From assembly GCA_902771155.1 (NCBI GenBank), contig CACXVS010000002.1, positions 20,690-84,689 of the forward strand: a stretch of 64,000 bases of DNA, written 5' to 3'. Below are positions 53,692 through 61,960 of the stretch, piece by piece; the first letter of the stretch is position 1, and every line of letters starts with the position of its first letter. The position numbers were made by a program, and so were the translations under genes. The notes beneath the pieces are model-generated. The model saw only the letters and a program-made list of their open reading frames with translations. It was not told the DNA's origin and made no database searches. Origin of the DNA: an uncultured Prevotellaceae bacterium (GTDB lineage Bacteria > Bacteroidota > Bacteroidia > Bacteroidales > Bacteroidaceae).

Positions 53692-55869
53692 ATGAAGACA
53701 TACAAGATGATAAGCATGGCGGCGCTGGTCCTCGCGCTGGCCGCCTGCACCAGCGAAGAGACTGCACCCTCGCAGCCAGAGGCCAACGGCAAGGGCATCC
53801 CCTTCAGTGCCACCATCAGTACGGGCGCCTCGACGCGCTCAGTGACCGAGAACGCGACGGACCAGAAGCTCGAGACCGCCTGGACGGTAGATGAGCAGGT
53901 GGCCCTGATACATAACGACGTGGTCGATGTGATGAAGGTGTCGGCCATCGACGAGACGACGAAGATAGCCACCATCACGGGCTCGATCACGGGTAGTCCT
54001 GCCAACGGCGACGAGGTGACGGTGGTGTATCCCGCCTCGGCCGTGGATAACGACACGAAGGCCGTGAAGGCCGACCTGCTGGCCGCGCAGGACGGTACGC
54101 TGGCCACGATCTCCTCTGACCTCGACCTCTGCCAGTCGAGCGGCGCCAAACTGAAGGTGGGCGCAGACATCGCTTCGCTCGACGGCACGGTGAGGCTCGC
54201 ACCCCAGGTAGCCATCGTGAAGTTCTCGCTCAGCGACGGTAGCGACGCGCTCGCTGCTACACAGTTCCTGATTAAGGACGACGGCTATAACGTGCTCACC
54301 ACCGTGACGCCAGCCTCGGCCACCAGCACGCTCTACGTGGCCATGGCTCCTGCCACCACGAGCGTTTTCCGCTTCGAGGCTACCAACGCGACTGCCACCT
54401 ATTATTACGATAAGGCCAGCGCCACGCTCGCCGCTGGCACGTACTACCAGTCGCCGATAAAGCTGACGGATATGCTTCACACCCCGCTCACGCTCGAGGC
54501 TATCGAGGACGGAACGATTCATGTAACGTTTGACGATGGTTTGGATCTTGCCAAACCGATTACCTACACCAAGAATGGTGTGGAATATTCAGGCGGTACA
54601 ACTAATTTCGACATTACTGTATCTGCCGGTGATATCGTAACCTTCCATAGTACGAATGCGGCATTGGGAAAACTTGTTGGTTACTCTTATAAACATCTTT
54701 CTATCAAGCCCACTAACAGGTGTTACATCTATGGAAACATCATGAGTTTGATTGACGACGCAGGCGACTTTGCAACAGATAAGATCATTGGTGATAAATA
54801 TGCACTCTATGCACTATTTAGTGAGGCTAACAAGTTGGAGAATGACCCTGCCAAAGATATTTTATTGCCTGCCACCACTTTGACTGAATATTGTTATAAT
54901 GAGCTTTTCAGTGGTTGCAGCGCCTTGACTAAAGCACCAGCCCTGCCTGCCACCGTGTTGAAATTAAGATGTTATGAGCATATGTTTTGGGAGTGCACAT
55001 CCTTGACGGAGGCTTCAGTCATGTCTGCCACCACAGTTGATGATTATTGCTGTCATGATATGTTTTATAAATGCACAAATTTGGTGAAAGCGCCCGAACT
55101 GTTAGCTACGACATTAGCCCAATATTGTTACAATGGTATGTTCTGGGGTTGCTCCAAATTGAACTATCTGAAATGCCTGGCCACGGACGTCAGTGCTGAT
55201 AATTGTCTGGGCGGTTGGCTCGGTGAGGTCTCTGCCACAGGAACGCTGGCTGTAGCCTCTGGATCTACATGGGCCGTAGCAGGCACCAACGACATCCCAG
55301 AAGGTTGGACTGTCGTCGGCATAATGCCATTCACCGTCAGTGGTTATAGCGGCACTTACGACGCTCAACCCCACGGCATCACGGTGACCGCCCCCGAAGG
55401 CGCCACGGTTAAATATGGTACGTCTGCAGGCAGTTGCACGGAGTCCACCAGTCCAACTTATACCGCCGCCGGTAACTACACCGTCTATTACGAAATAACG
55501 ATGGATAACTACGATCCTGTCACAGGCTCAGCCAAGGTTGAGATCACGAAGGCCGCTGGCTCGATCAGCTACGGCACAACCAATGTGCCCAAGCTCACCA
55601 CCGATGCCGCCTTCACCAACGCCCTGACGAAGACGGGCGACGGCACGGTAAGTTATCAATCGTCAGATACCAGCGTGGCCACCGTCGATGCCAATGGCGA
55701 AGTGACCATCAAGGGTGTCAAAGGCACCGCCAAGATCACGGCCACTGTCGCCGACGGCACGAACTACACTTACGCCACGCCGACGGCCGAATACACGCTG
55801 ACGGTGAGTCTCCCATCGACAGGCGGCGGCCAACAGGATTACGATGTAGATAATACAGATAACTGGTAA
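53692..55869 (+). CDS. Fimbrillin-like lipoprotein with BspA-like repeats and MBG module
   Basis: The ATG at 53692 (after AGAAAGAGG) begins a lipoprotein signal MISMAALVLALAAC. The 725-residue protein has a fimbrillin domain (IPFSATISTGASTRS, WTVDEQVALIHNDVV). Several CYxxMFxxCxxLxxAPxLPATxL units lie at about residues 395-500. An MBG/ISYGTT pair near the C terminus is closely related to the upstream gene (YSGTYDAQPHGITVTAPEGA). The tail is DYDVDNTDNW. It probably acts as a pilus-associated or cell-surface adhesin. Confidence 0.77.
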   Translation: MKTYKMISMAALVLALAACTSEETAPSQPEANGKGIPFSATISTGASTRSVTENATDQKLETAWTVDEQVALIHNDVVDVMKVSAIDETTKIATITGSITGSPANGDEVTVVYPASAVDNDTKAVKADLLAAQDGTLATISSDLDLCQSSGAKLKVGADIASLDGTVRLAPQVAIVKFSLSDGSDALAATQFLIKDDGYNVLTTVTPASATSTLYVAMAPATTSVFRFEATNATATYYYDKASATLAAGTYYQSPIKLTDMLHTPLTLEAIEDGTIHVTFDDGLDLAKPITYTKNGVEYSGGTTNFDITVSAGDIVTFHSTNAALGKLVGYSYKHLSIKPTNRCYIYGNIMSLIDDAGDFATDKIIGDKYALYALFSEANKLENDPAKDILLPATTLTEYCYNELFSGCSALTKAPALPATVLKLRCYEHMFWECTSLTEASVMSATTVDDYCCHDMFYKCTNLVKAPELLATTLAQYCYNGMFWGCSKLNYLKCLATDVSADNCLGGWLGEVSATGTLAVASGSTWAVAGTNDIPEGWTVVGIMPFTVSGYSGTYDAQPHGITVTAPEGATVKYGTSAGSCTESTSPTYTAAGNYTVYYEITMDNYDPVTGSAKVEITKAAGSISYGTTNVPKLTTDAAFTNALTKTGDGTVSYQSSDTSVATVDANGEVTIKGVKGTAKITATVADGTNYTYATPTAEYTLTVSLPSTGGGQQDYDVDNTDNW

Positions 55870-55888
55870 CCCCTAAAACGCAGATACG

Positions 55889-58663
55889 ATGAAAAAGACT
55901 AAGATATTACTGAAGATGGCTGCCCTCGCAGTGGTGGGCGCTATGATGAGCGGTTGCGCTGAAGAGGTCGAAGTGCTGCAGCCAGCCAATCAGCGCGTCG
56001 TGCAGAAGACCACGATCAGCCTCGCCGATGACGCCACCACCCGAGGTGCAATCGCCGCAGATGGCAAAACAAGCTTCTCTGAAAATGACCAGATAGCCGT
56101 CATCTATCAGGACACCAACGGCAAAACAATGAAGGCCGTGAGCGCAGCCCTTACCGATGCCGACCTCACCGACGGAGGCGCCAGCGCTACGTTCACCGTG
56201 GAGCTCGTCAGTCCGAAGGCCGGCACGAAGGTGCGCTATATCTATCCCGCCTCGATGGCGGCAGCCACCATTGCTGAGGATACAGCCCCCGACAACGACC
56301 TGACCATTAGCACCGCTGGTCTCGCCAAGCAGGTCGGCACTTTGGAAGCCATTGCTAAAAACCTCGGCCTCGCCGTCTATGACGGCACGATGAGCACCAC
56401 AGCCACCCTGCCCACAGACACCGGCGTGGAGCTGAAAAACCAGCTCGCCATCTTGAAACTGCAATCCATCAAGGATGATGGAGGTACAGAAATCAGGAGC
56501 CAGATCACCGACCTCACCGTCGATGACGGCACCAACACCTACGCCGTGACCCGCACAGCCGCGGATGCCCCCATCTACGTGGCCATGCTACCCGTAGCCA
56601 CCGCCGAGGACATCACCATCTCCACCACCTTCGGAGGCTTCCCCTACACAAAGACCGCCACAGGCAAAACCCTTGCCAAGAACAAAATCTATCCCGTCAA
56701 CCTTGCGATGGATTTCGACGCCAAAAGCACACCGCTGACGCTGGAAGTGACCGTAGATAACACGACGATAGATTGCATAAATAATAGCCGTGTTCCTTTT
56801 AGATATACTGTTAACGGTGTAGAAACCTCTGTTGATGGTTCGTCTCCTGAAACCTTAATTTCTTCTTTGCAGACTGGTGATATTGTGCAGTTCTTCAGCA
56901 CCAATACAAGCTTAAGTGATGGCAGTGGCCGGGGATTGAATATTAGACCGAATAAAAAGTGTTATGTCTATGGCAATGTGATGAGCCTGATTGACGATGG
57001 AACTGAAGGTTTTGCCAACGATAAAACAATCGGAGGGGTATTGTCTCTCTCTGATTTGTTTAAAAATGCCAATATTGCATTCCATCCTTCTAAGCGCTTG
57101 GTTCTTCCCGCTACGACGCTGGCTTCAGATTGTTATGACCAGATGTTTGCAGAATGCGATGGAATAACGAGTTTACCTGAAGACTTCCTTCCCGCTACGA
57201 CGCTGGCATGGGCTTGTTATGGTGGTATGTTTTATGACTGCGATGGGTTGACAAGTCTGCCGGAAAGTCTCCTGCCAGCAGGAAAGGATGGTGAAGGAAT
57301 GCTGGCAGAATGGTGTTATTCTGAAATGTTCGCTGGCTGCAATGGGTTGACAACCCTGCCCGAAAAGCTCCTGCCCGCTATGACGCTGAAAGATGATTGT
57401 TATTCGGGGATGTTCTTTAAATGCGATGGGCTGACAACGCTCCCCGAAAAACTCCTGCCCGCAGGAAAGGATGGTGAAGGAATGCTGGCAGAATGGTGTT
57501 ATTCGGGGATGTTCGCTGGCTGCACCAGCCTGACCACTGCACCCGACCTGCCTGCCACGACACTTGCCAAAAATTGCTATTGCAAAATGTTCGAAAGCTG
57601 CGAAAGCCTGACCACTGCGCCCGAGCTTCGTGCCACGACACTTACACCAGGTTGCTATAGCGGCATGTTCAACAGCTGCACTAAGCTGTCGAGCATAACA
57701 TGCCTCGCCACCGACATCTCGGCCGATTGCTTGTATGGATGGCTCTCTGAAGCCGGAATAGAAGACGGCTGCGGGCGCGTCGTCTATGTCGATCCGAGCA
57801 TGCTGGCTACCGGCACAGACAACGTACCTGGCGAATGGAATCTTGACAATTCCGGCGAAGACTTCAAACTCTGGACGCTGGCAGAAGTTGGCCGCTATCC
57901 GATTGCCCTTTCATCTGCTAAGAGTATTGACTTGGGCCGTCTGGTGGGAGCCGACGGAAAGATCTATGCCTCAGCTTCTCAGATCTCCACAGCCGGCACT
58001 ACTGCTATCGGCGTGATTGCCTATGTTGATGACGCTACCACGACCGCTGACGACGAAATCACAGAAAAGAGCCATGGTGGTGGCCACGGCCTCGTGCTCT
58101 GCCTGAAAAATGCCGCCAGCAATGTGAAGTGGAGTACGGAGCAGGTATCGAAATTCACAGGGCAGACGGTGACTAATGCCGATGGCCTGAGGCGCACGAC
58201 AAACGTGAGCGGCTATACGAATACGGCAACGCTAACCGTCGACGCAGAGACCGCTGCCAAATACCCTGCCGCCGCAGCAGCCAAGAACTATACGGGCCTG
58301 ACAGCCCCTACAGGTACAACGGGCTGGTTCCTGCCCAGCGCCCAGCAGTGGGTGAAGATGCAGACCGCCCTCGGTGGACTGAGCATAGACGACATCAAGT
58401 GGGGAAACTTTGACAATAGTCTTTCTGGAGCTACAGCATGGGAGACCGCTCTGACAAAAGCAGGCGCGGGCAACTACGACAGTATTATGAACCGATCGTA
58501 CTGGTCGAGTTCTGAGTACTCCGACTGCTACGGCGTCGAACTGTACGTTGTGTCCAATGATGCTCTAAATAATTACTACAGTTTCTGCTGGAACTACGCC
58601 AATAAGACCTACTCGTCCAACTCGTCCAAATACAACTGCGTTCGTCCCGCCCTCGCCTTTTAG
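55889..58663 (+). CDS. Fimbrillin-like lipoprotein with BspA-like repeats and a C-type-lectin-like end
   Basis: The 924-residue protein has a lipobox MMSGCAEEVE and an N-terminal fimbrillin-like domain (VQKTTISLADDATTRG, GGFPYTKTATGKTLAKNKIY). About eight leucine-rich units of the CYxxMFxxCxxLTTxP type occupy residues 400-620. After a YVDPSML/WNLDNSG boundary comes a DUF1566-like domain (GWFLPSAQQWVKMQTALGGL). Its final part reads YWSSSEYSDCYGVELYV and NCVRPALAF. That ending is typical of C-type-lectin-fold proteins, including targets of diversity-generating retroelements. The paralogue at 58700 stops where this extra domain begins. Confidence 0.78.
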   Translation: MKKTKILLKMAALAVVGAMMSGCAEEVEVLQPANQRVVQKTTISLADDATTRGAIAADGKTSFSENDQIAVIYQDTNGKTMKAVSAALTDADLTDGGASATFTVELVSPKAGTKVRYIYPASMAAATIAEDTAPDNDLTISTAGLAKQVGTLEAIAKNLGLAVYDGTMSTTATLPTDTGVELKNQLAILKLQSIKDDGGTEIRSQITDLTVDDGTNTYAVTRTAADAPIYVAMLPVATAEDITISTTFGGFPYTKTATGKTLAKNKIYPVNLAMDFDAKSTPLTLEVTVDNTTIDCINNSRVPFRYTVNGVETSVDGSSPETLISSLQTGDIVQFFSTNTSLSDGSGRGLNIRPNKKCYVYGNVMSLIDDGTEGFANDKTIGGVLSLSDLFKNANIAFHPSKRLVLPATTLASDCYDQMFAECDGITSLPEDFLPATTLAWACYGGMFYDCDGLTSLPESLLPAGKDGEGMLAEWCYSEMFAGCNGLTTLPEKLLPAMTLKDDCYSGMFFKCDGLTTLPEKLLPAGKDGEGMLAEWCYSGMFAGCTSLTTAPDLPATTLAKNCYCKMFESCESLTTAPELRATTLTPGCYSGMFNSCTKLSSITCLATDISADCLYGWLSEAGIEDGCGRVVYVDPSMLATGTDNVPGEWNLDNSGEDFKLWTLAEVGRYPIALSSAKSIDLGRLVGADGKIYASASQISTAGTTAIGVIAYVDDATTTADDEITEKSHGGGHGLVLCLKNAASNVKWSTEQVSKFTGQTVTNADGLRRTTNVSGYTNTATLTVDAETAAKYPAAAAAKNYTGLTAPTGTTGWFLPSAQQWVKMQTALGGLSIDDIKWGNFDNSLSGATAWETALTKAGAGNYDSIMNRSYWSSSEYSDCYGVELYVVSNDALNNYYSFCWNYANKTYSSNSSKYNCVRPALAF
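57278..57504 (+). repeat. Exact 44-bp direct repeat inside the BspA-like region
   Basis: The bases GCAGGAAAGGATGGTGAAGG and the next 24 are identical at 57278-57321 and 57461-57504. Both encode AGKDGEGMLAEWCYS. Recombination between them would remove or add two leucine-rich units. Confidence 0.85.
58494..58660 (+). other. Candidate variable region of a C-type-lectin domain
   Basis: From TACTGGTCGAGTTCTGAGTA to the codons for VRPALAF, the segment matches the layout of known variable regions: the WSSSE start, scattered polar or aromatic residues, many AAC/TAC codons, and a GC-rich end next to the stop codon. No reverse transcriptase or template repeat is in the window. Confidence 0.4.
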
Positions 58664-58699
58664 CTGTTCAGATTATGATGTAAATTGAATAGATATACA

Positions 58700-60496
58700 A
58701 TGAAACGATTATTCAGATATTTTGCCCTCGCAGTGGTGGGCGTTTTGATGAGCGGTTGCGCTGAGGAGGTTGAGGTGGTTCAGCCCGCAGTCAACGGAAC
58801 CGTGACGATGAAGACCACCATCAGCCTCGATGGGAAGTCGGCCACGCGCGCCCTCACCGAAGGCGGTGTGAAGACCTTCGCCGCGGGCGACCAGATAGCC
58901 GTGATATACGAGCAGGGAACTGGAACCGGCAAGGCCGTGAGCGTTGCCCTCACCGCTGCCGATATCGACGCCACCGACGCCCACAAGGCAACGTTCACCG
59001 TGGCACTCACCAACCCGAAGGCTAACGGCAAAGTGCGCTACATCTATCCCGCTGCGATGGCCGCTGGCGATGTCTCGACAACGACTCCGGACGCCGCCGC
59101 TACCATCAACTACGCCGCCCTCGCCACGCAGGATGGTACGCTGACCTCGCTCGCCAGCACCTATGACCTCGCGGTCTATGACGGCACGATGAGCGCCACA
59201 GCCACCCTGCCCACAGGCACCGGCGTGGAACTGAAAAACCAGCTCTCCATCGTGAAACTCGCAACCATTACTGATGGCACTAACGACATGAGGGCCAATA
59301 TCACCGACCTCACCATTGATGATGGTACGAACACCTACATCATCAGCCGCACAGCTGAGGATGCCCCCATCTTCGTGGCCATGCTGCCCACGAATGGCGA
59401 CATCACCTTCTCCACCGTCATAGGAGGCTTCCCCTACACAAAGACTGCCACAGGCAAGACCCTCGCTAAAAACAAGATATACCCTATCAACCTGGCGATG
59501 GTACAGGACATGCGCGCCACACCGCTGACCTTCGAAGCCAAGGCGGCCAACGCCACTGTGACATTCGATATTTTGACCGGGGTCGCCACAAACCCCGTCT
59601 ATTACCGCCAACACAATAGTACTGCATGGACGGACTGGGCACTATACACAGACAACACAGCCATCACGCTGACGAATATCGGCGACATAGTGCAGTTCAA
59701 GGCAGAAAACGCTACTTACTACGACACTGGAACTAATGGAAGTCGTATCAAATGCGGGGCAGACTGCTATGCCTATGGTAACATCATGAGCCTGACAGAC
59801 GGCGACAACTTCTACACTGCCGACGAGTTAAAGGCCAGCTATACCTTTAAATATCTCTTCGTGGATAATTTTCATCTACAAATCGATGCCTTGAGGCCGC
59901 TCCTGCTGCCCGCCACCAAGCTCACAGCCCATTGCTATGAGGAAATGTTCAAGTATTGCAGCAACCTGACTGTACTGCCCGCGCTGCCCGCCAACGAGCT
60001 GAAAGACAAATGCTATTTCTATATGTTCTCTGACTGTGGTCAGCTGACCACTGTCCCCGAGGGTTATCTGCCCGCCACCCAGCTCGCCGCATATTGTTAT
60101 TCTGGTATGTTCAACGGCTGTACTAATCTGGCCACCGTACCGACCAACCTGTTGCCTGCTGAGACGTTGGCAGAGTACTGCTATGGTTACATGTTCAATG
60201 ATTGCAGCAACCTGACCGTCGCCCCTGTGCTGCCCGCCAAGACGCTGGTTTCTGGCTGCTACAATAATATATTCGGTACTTGTACAAAACTTGGCAGCGT
60301 GACTTGCCTCGCCACCAACATCTATGCTAGTGATTGCTTGTTGAACTGGCTTACCAGAGCCGGCACGGCTGCTGACTGCGAACCCAAAGTCTATGTCGAT
60401 CCGAGCATGCTGAATCCAGCCACCGACATCTGGAATCTCGACAATTCCGGTACCGACGGCAAACGCTGGACGCTACAGAAGTACGTCGCCCCTTGA
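58700..60496 (+). CDS. Fimbrillin-like lipoprotein with BspA-like repeats, no lectin domain
   Basis: I chose ATG 58700 (MKRLFRYFALAVVGVLMSGC) over the TTG at 58685. The 598-residue protein is a close paralogue of the 55889 product: the same AEEVE lipobox, the same GGFPYTKTATGKTLAKNKIY fimbrillin segment, and four to five CYxxMFxxCxxL units (CYSGMFNGCTNLATVP). The boundary is YVDPSMLNPATDIWNLDNSG. It then ends with LQKYVAP where the paralogue continues into its lectin-like domain. Confidence 0.78.
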   Translation: MKRLFRYFALAVVGVLMSGCAEEVEVVQPAVNGTVTMKTTISLDGKSATRALTEGGVKTFAAGDQIAVIYEQGTGTGKAVSVALTAADIDATDAHKATFTVALTNPKANGKVRYIYPAAMAAGDVSTTTPDAAATINYAALATQDGTLTSLASTYDLAVYDGTMSATATLPTGTGVELKNQLSIVKLATITDGTNDMRANITDLTIDDGTNTYIISRTAEDAPIFVAMLPTNGDITFSTVIGGFPYTKTATGKTLAKNKIYPINLAMVQDMRATPLTFEAKAANATVTFDILTGVATNPVYYRQHNSTAWTDWALYTDNTAITLTNIGDIVQFKAENATYYDTGTNGSRIKCGADCYAYGNIMSLTDGDNFYTADELKASYTFKYLFVDNFHLQIDALRPLLLPATKLTAHCYEEMFKYCSNLTVLPALPANELKDKCYFYMFSDCGQLTTVPEGYLPATQLAAYCYSGMFNGCTNLATVPTNLLPAETLAEYCYGYMFNDCSNLTVAPVLPAKTLVSGCYNNIFGTCTKLGSVTCLATNIYASDCLLNWLTRAGTAADCEPKVYVDPSMLNPATDIWNLDNSGTDGKRWTLQKYVAP

Positions 60497-60499
60497 CAA

Positions 60500-60530
60500 T
60501 AGATCAGAGGAACACGTCTTTGATCTTTTC
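60500..60530. repeat. Second REP-like sequence
   Basis: AGATCAGAGGAACACG followed by TCTTTGATCTTTTCCC resembles the element at 47991-48027. It lies right after the stop codon of the 58700 gene and may act as a terminator. Confidence 0.4.
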
Positions 60531-60618
60531 CCAAGTCATTTACAGAGGAGTAGTTAGGTCACAGGGATACTAGACTCCTTTGAGCCTCGACAAGAAACAT
60601 TTATTTGTTGTTTATGAT

Positions 60619-61476
60619 ATGAAAAAGGTAAAGATGAGTTTTCTGGCCGCTGTGCTTTCTCTTTGCGGCCTGGGCATGCTGACATCGTGCAGTAAGGACA
60701 ACCCTATAGCTCCACCGTCAGAGCCACAGCCGCTCATCCTTAAAGGCGAAGCAGCCGTTGAGTGGACAAAGGCGCATCTCGACTCGCTGGTGGACGTATA
60801 TATGGCCGACTGCGGCAATCGGTTGGATCCTGATATGACGAGAGACCTGCTGAAGTGCATCGGCTATACACGCCTGAATGTGCTCGACTATCGGGAGGCT
60901 GGCTGGGTGATCGACGACGAGGTGTTCGTCCGGCTAATGGACCGTGCCGCTGAGGCTAACAACATGACCATCCTCTTCACGATGGGCATGTACGGATGCG
61001 GCAAGACCACGAGCATTAACAACAATCCCGAAATAAAGAAGCTGGCCGACGAGGCAGGTGTGATATCTGAAGGTGCCTACAACAACGTGACGTACTTCGA
61101 CCAGATGGTGGCCCAAAGTGGCGAGCGGGGATTCAAGCCCAGTCTTCTTTATGTGTATAACGATGCCGAGACAGGCTATACCAACTGCATGGAGCGACTG
61201 GTTCAGTCGAACCGTGCCGTGACCTGTGAGGCCTATATCGCGGTATTCCCGCAGTTCGAGGGTAGGGTGGAGTACATCGAAGAGCATTATCCCGATATGC
61301 CGTTCTACTGTCTTGACAACAGCTACAACAACGGTGGCATGCGCGTGACCAATGAGGAAGCAAAGCTGTGGGATTACTCGATGACGGAGGACTTGCAACA
61401 GAAGATCTATGCCATCAAACAGTCTTATATCGACTCAGGCAGGCTGAACGCCGAGCAGATTGAGGCTTTGCAGTAG
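60619..61476 (+). CDS. Lipoprotein with zeta-toxin-like P-loop kinase domain
   Basis: I chose ATG 60619 (MKKVKMSFLAAVLSLCGLGM) because a lipobox LTSC follows, then SKDN. The 285-residue protein then shows ILFTMGMYGCGKTTSINNNP, a Walker A like that of zeta toxins and related kinases (residues about 123-133). Later segments (PSLLYVYNDAETGYTNCMER) also fit a kinase fold of this group. Zeta toxins phosphorylate UDP-sugars and are normally cytoplasmic; a lipid-anchored form outside the inner membrane is odd because ATP is absent there. No epsilon-type antitoxin gene is beside it. Confidence 0.68.
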   Translation: MKKVKMSFLAAVLSLCGLGMLTSCSKDNPIAPPSEPQPLILKGEAAVEWTKAHLDSLVDVYMADCGNRLDPDMTRDLLKCIGYTRLNVLDYREAGWVIDDEVFVRLMDRAAEANNMTILFTMGMYGCGKTTSINNNPEIKKLADEAGVISEGAYNNVTYFDQMVAQSGERGFKPSLLYVYNDAETGYTNCMERLVQSNRAVTCEAYIAVFPQFEGRVEYIEEHYPDMPFYCLDNSYNNGGMRVTNEEAKLWDYSMTEDLQQKIYAIKQSYIDSGRLNAEQIEALQ

Positions 61477-61553
61477 TCGTGTGGGGACAGGCACCCCAGG
61501 CTATGACGGCTGAATACTGTTGAAGTGATTGGTCAGGGGTGCATTTTTGTAAT

Positions 61554-61590
61554 AAATTGCAAGGAAAAAACGGCTTTTTTCTTGCAATTT
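61554..61590 (+). terminator. Hairpin terminator before the vor operon
   Basis: AAATTGCAAG (61554-61563) and CTTGCAATTT (61581-61590) pair perfectly, with an inner A6/T6 stem around CGGC. A T-rich stretch (GTTATTTTTT) follows. Confidence 0.7.
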
Positions 61591-61654
61591 GTTATTTTTT
61601 CAAGTGCCATAGATTAACATCTTCGGTATTTTCGCTCGAAAAACTCCAAATAAA

Positions 61655-61687
61655 TTTGGTATTTTGCTCACTTATTCGTACCTTTGC
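61655..61687 (+). promoter_or_regulatory. Promoter of the vor operon
   Basis: TTTG at 61655-61658, 20 bp, TACCTTTGC at 61679-61687. The ferredoxin-subunit start codon is 39 bp downstream. Confidence 0.8.
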
Positions 61688-61726
61688 AGCCAATTTTAGA
61701 ATTAATGCATTAATTACAGGATAAAA

Positions 61727-61957
61727 ATGGCAAAAATGAAAGGCGCCATCGTGGTAGATACTGAGCGTTGCAAGGGATGCCAATTGTGCATCATTGCCTG
61801 CCCTCAGAAGGTTATCGCATTGGCTAACAAAGTGAATCTGCATGGTTATCCCTACGTGGAGGCTGTCAACGAAGAGGCCTGTGTGGGCTGTGCTTCGTGT
61901 GGTATCGTCTGTCCCGATGGTTGTATCACCGTGTATCGTAAAAAAGTGGAGGAGTAA
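61727..61957 (+). CDS. 4Fe-4S ferredoxin subunit of 2-oxoacid:ferredoxin oxidoreductase
   Basis: The 76-residue protein has two 4Fe-4S cluster motifs (CKGCQLCIIACP and CVGCASCGIVCP). It is the delta/electron-transfer subunit of a VOR/KOR-type complex that oxidatively decarboxylates branched-chain 2-oxoacids or 2-oxoglutarate and reduces ferredoxin. It is the first gene of the operon, 3 bp before vorB. Confidence 0.93.
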   Translation: MAKMKGAIVVDTERCKGCQLCIIACPQKVIALANKVNLHGYPYVEAVNEEACVGCASCGIVCPDGCITVYRKKVEE

Positions 61958-61960
61958 GTT

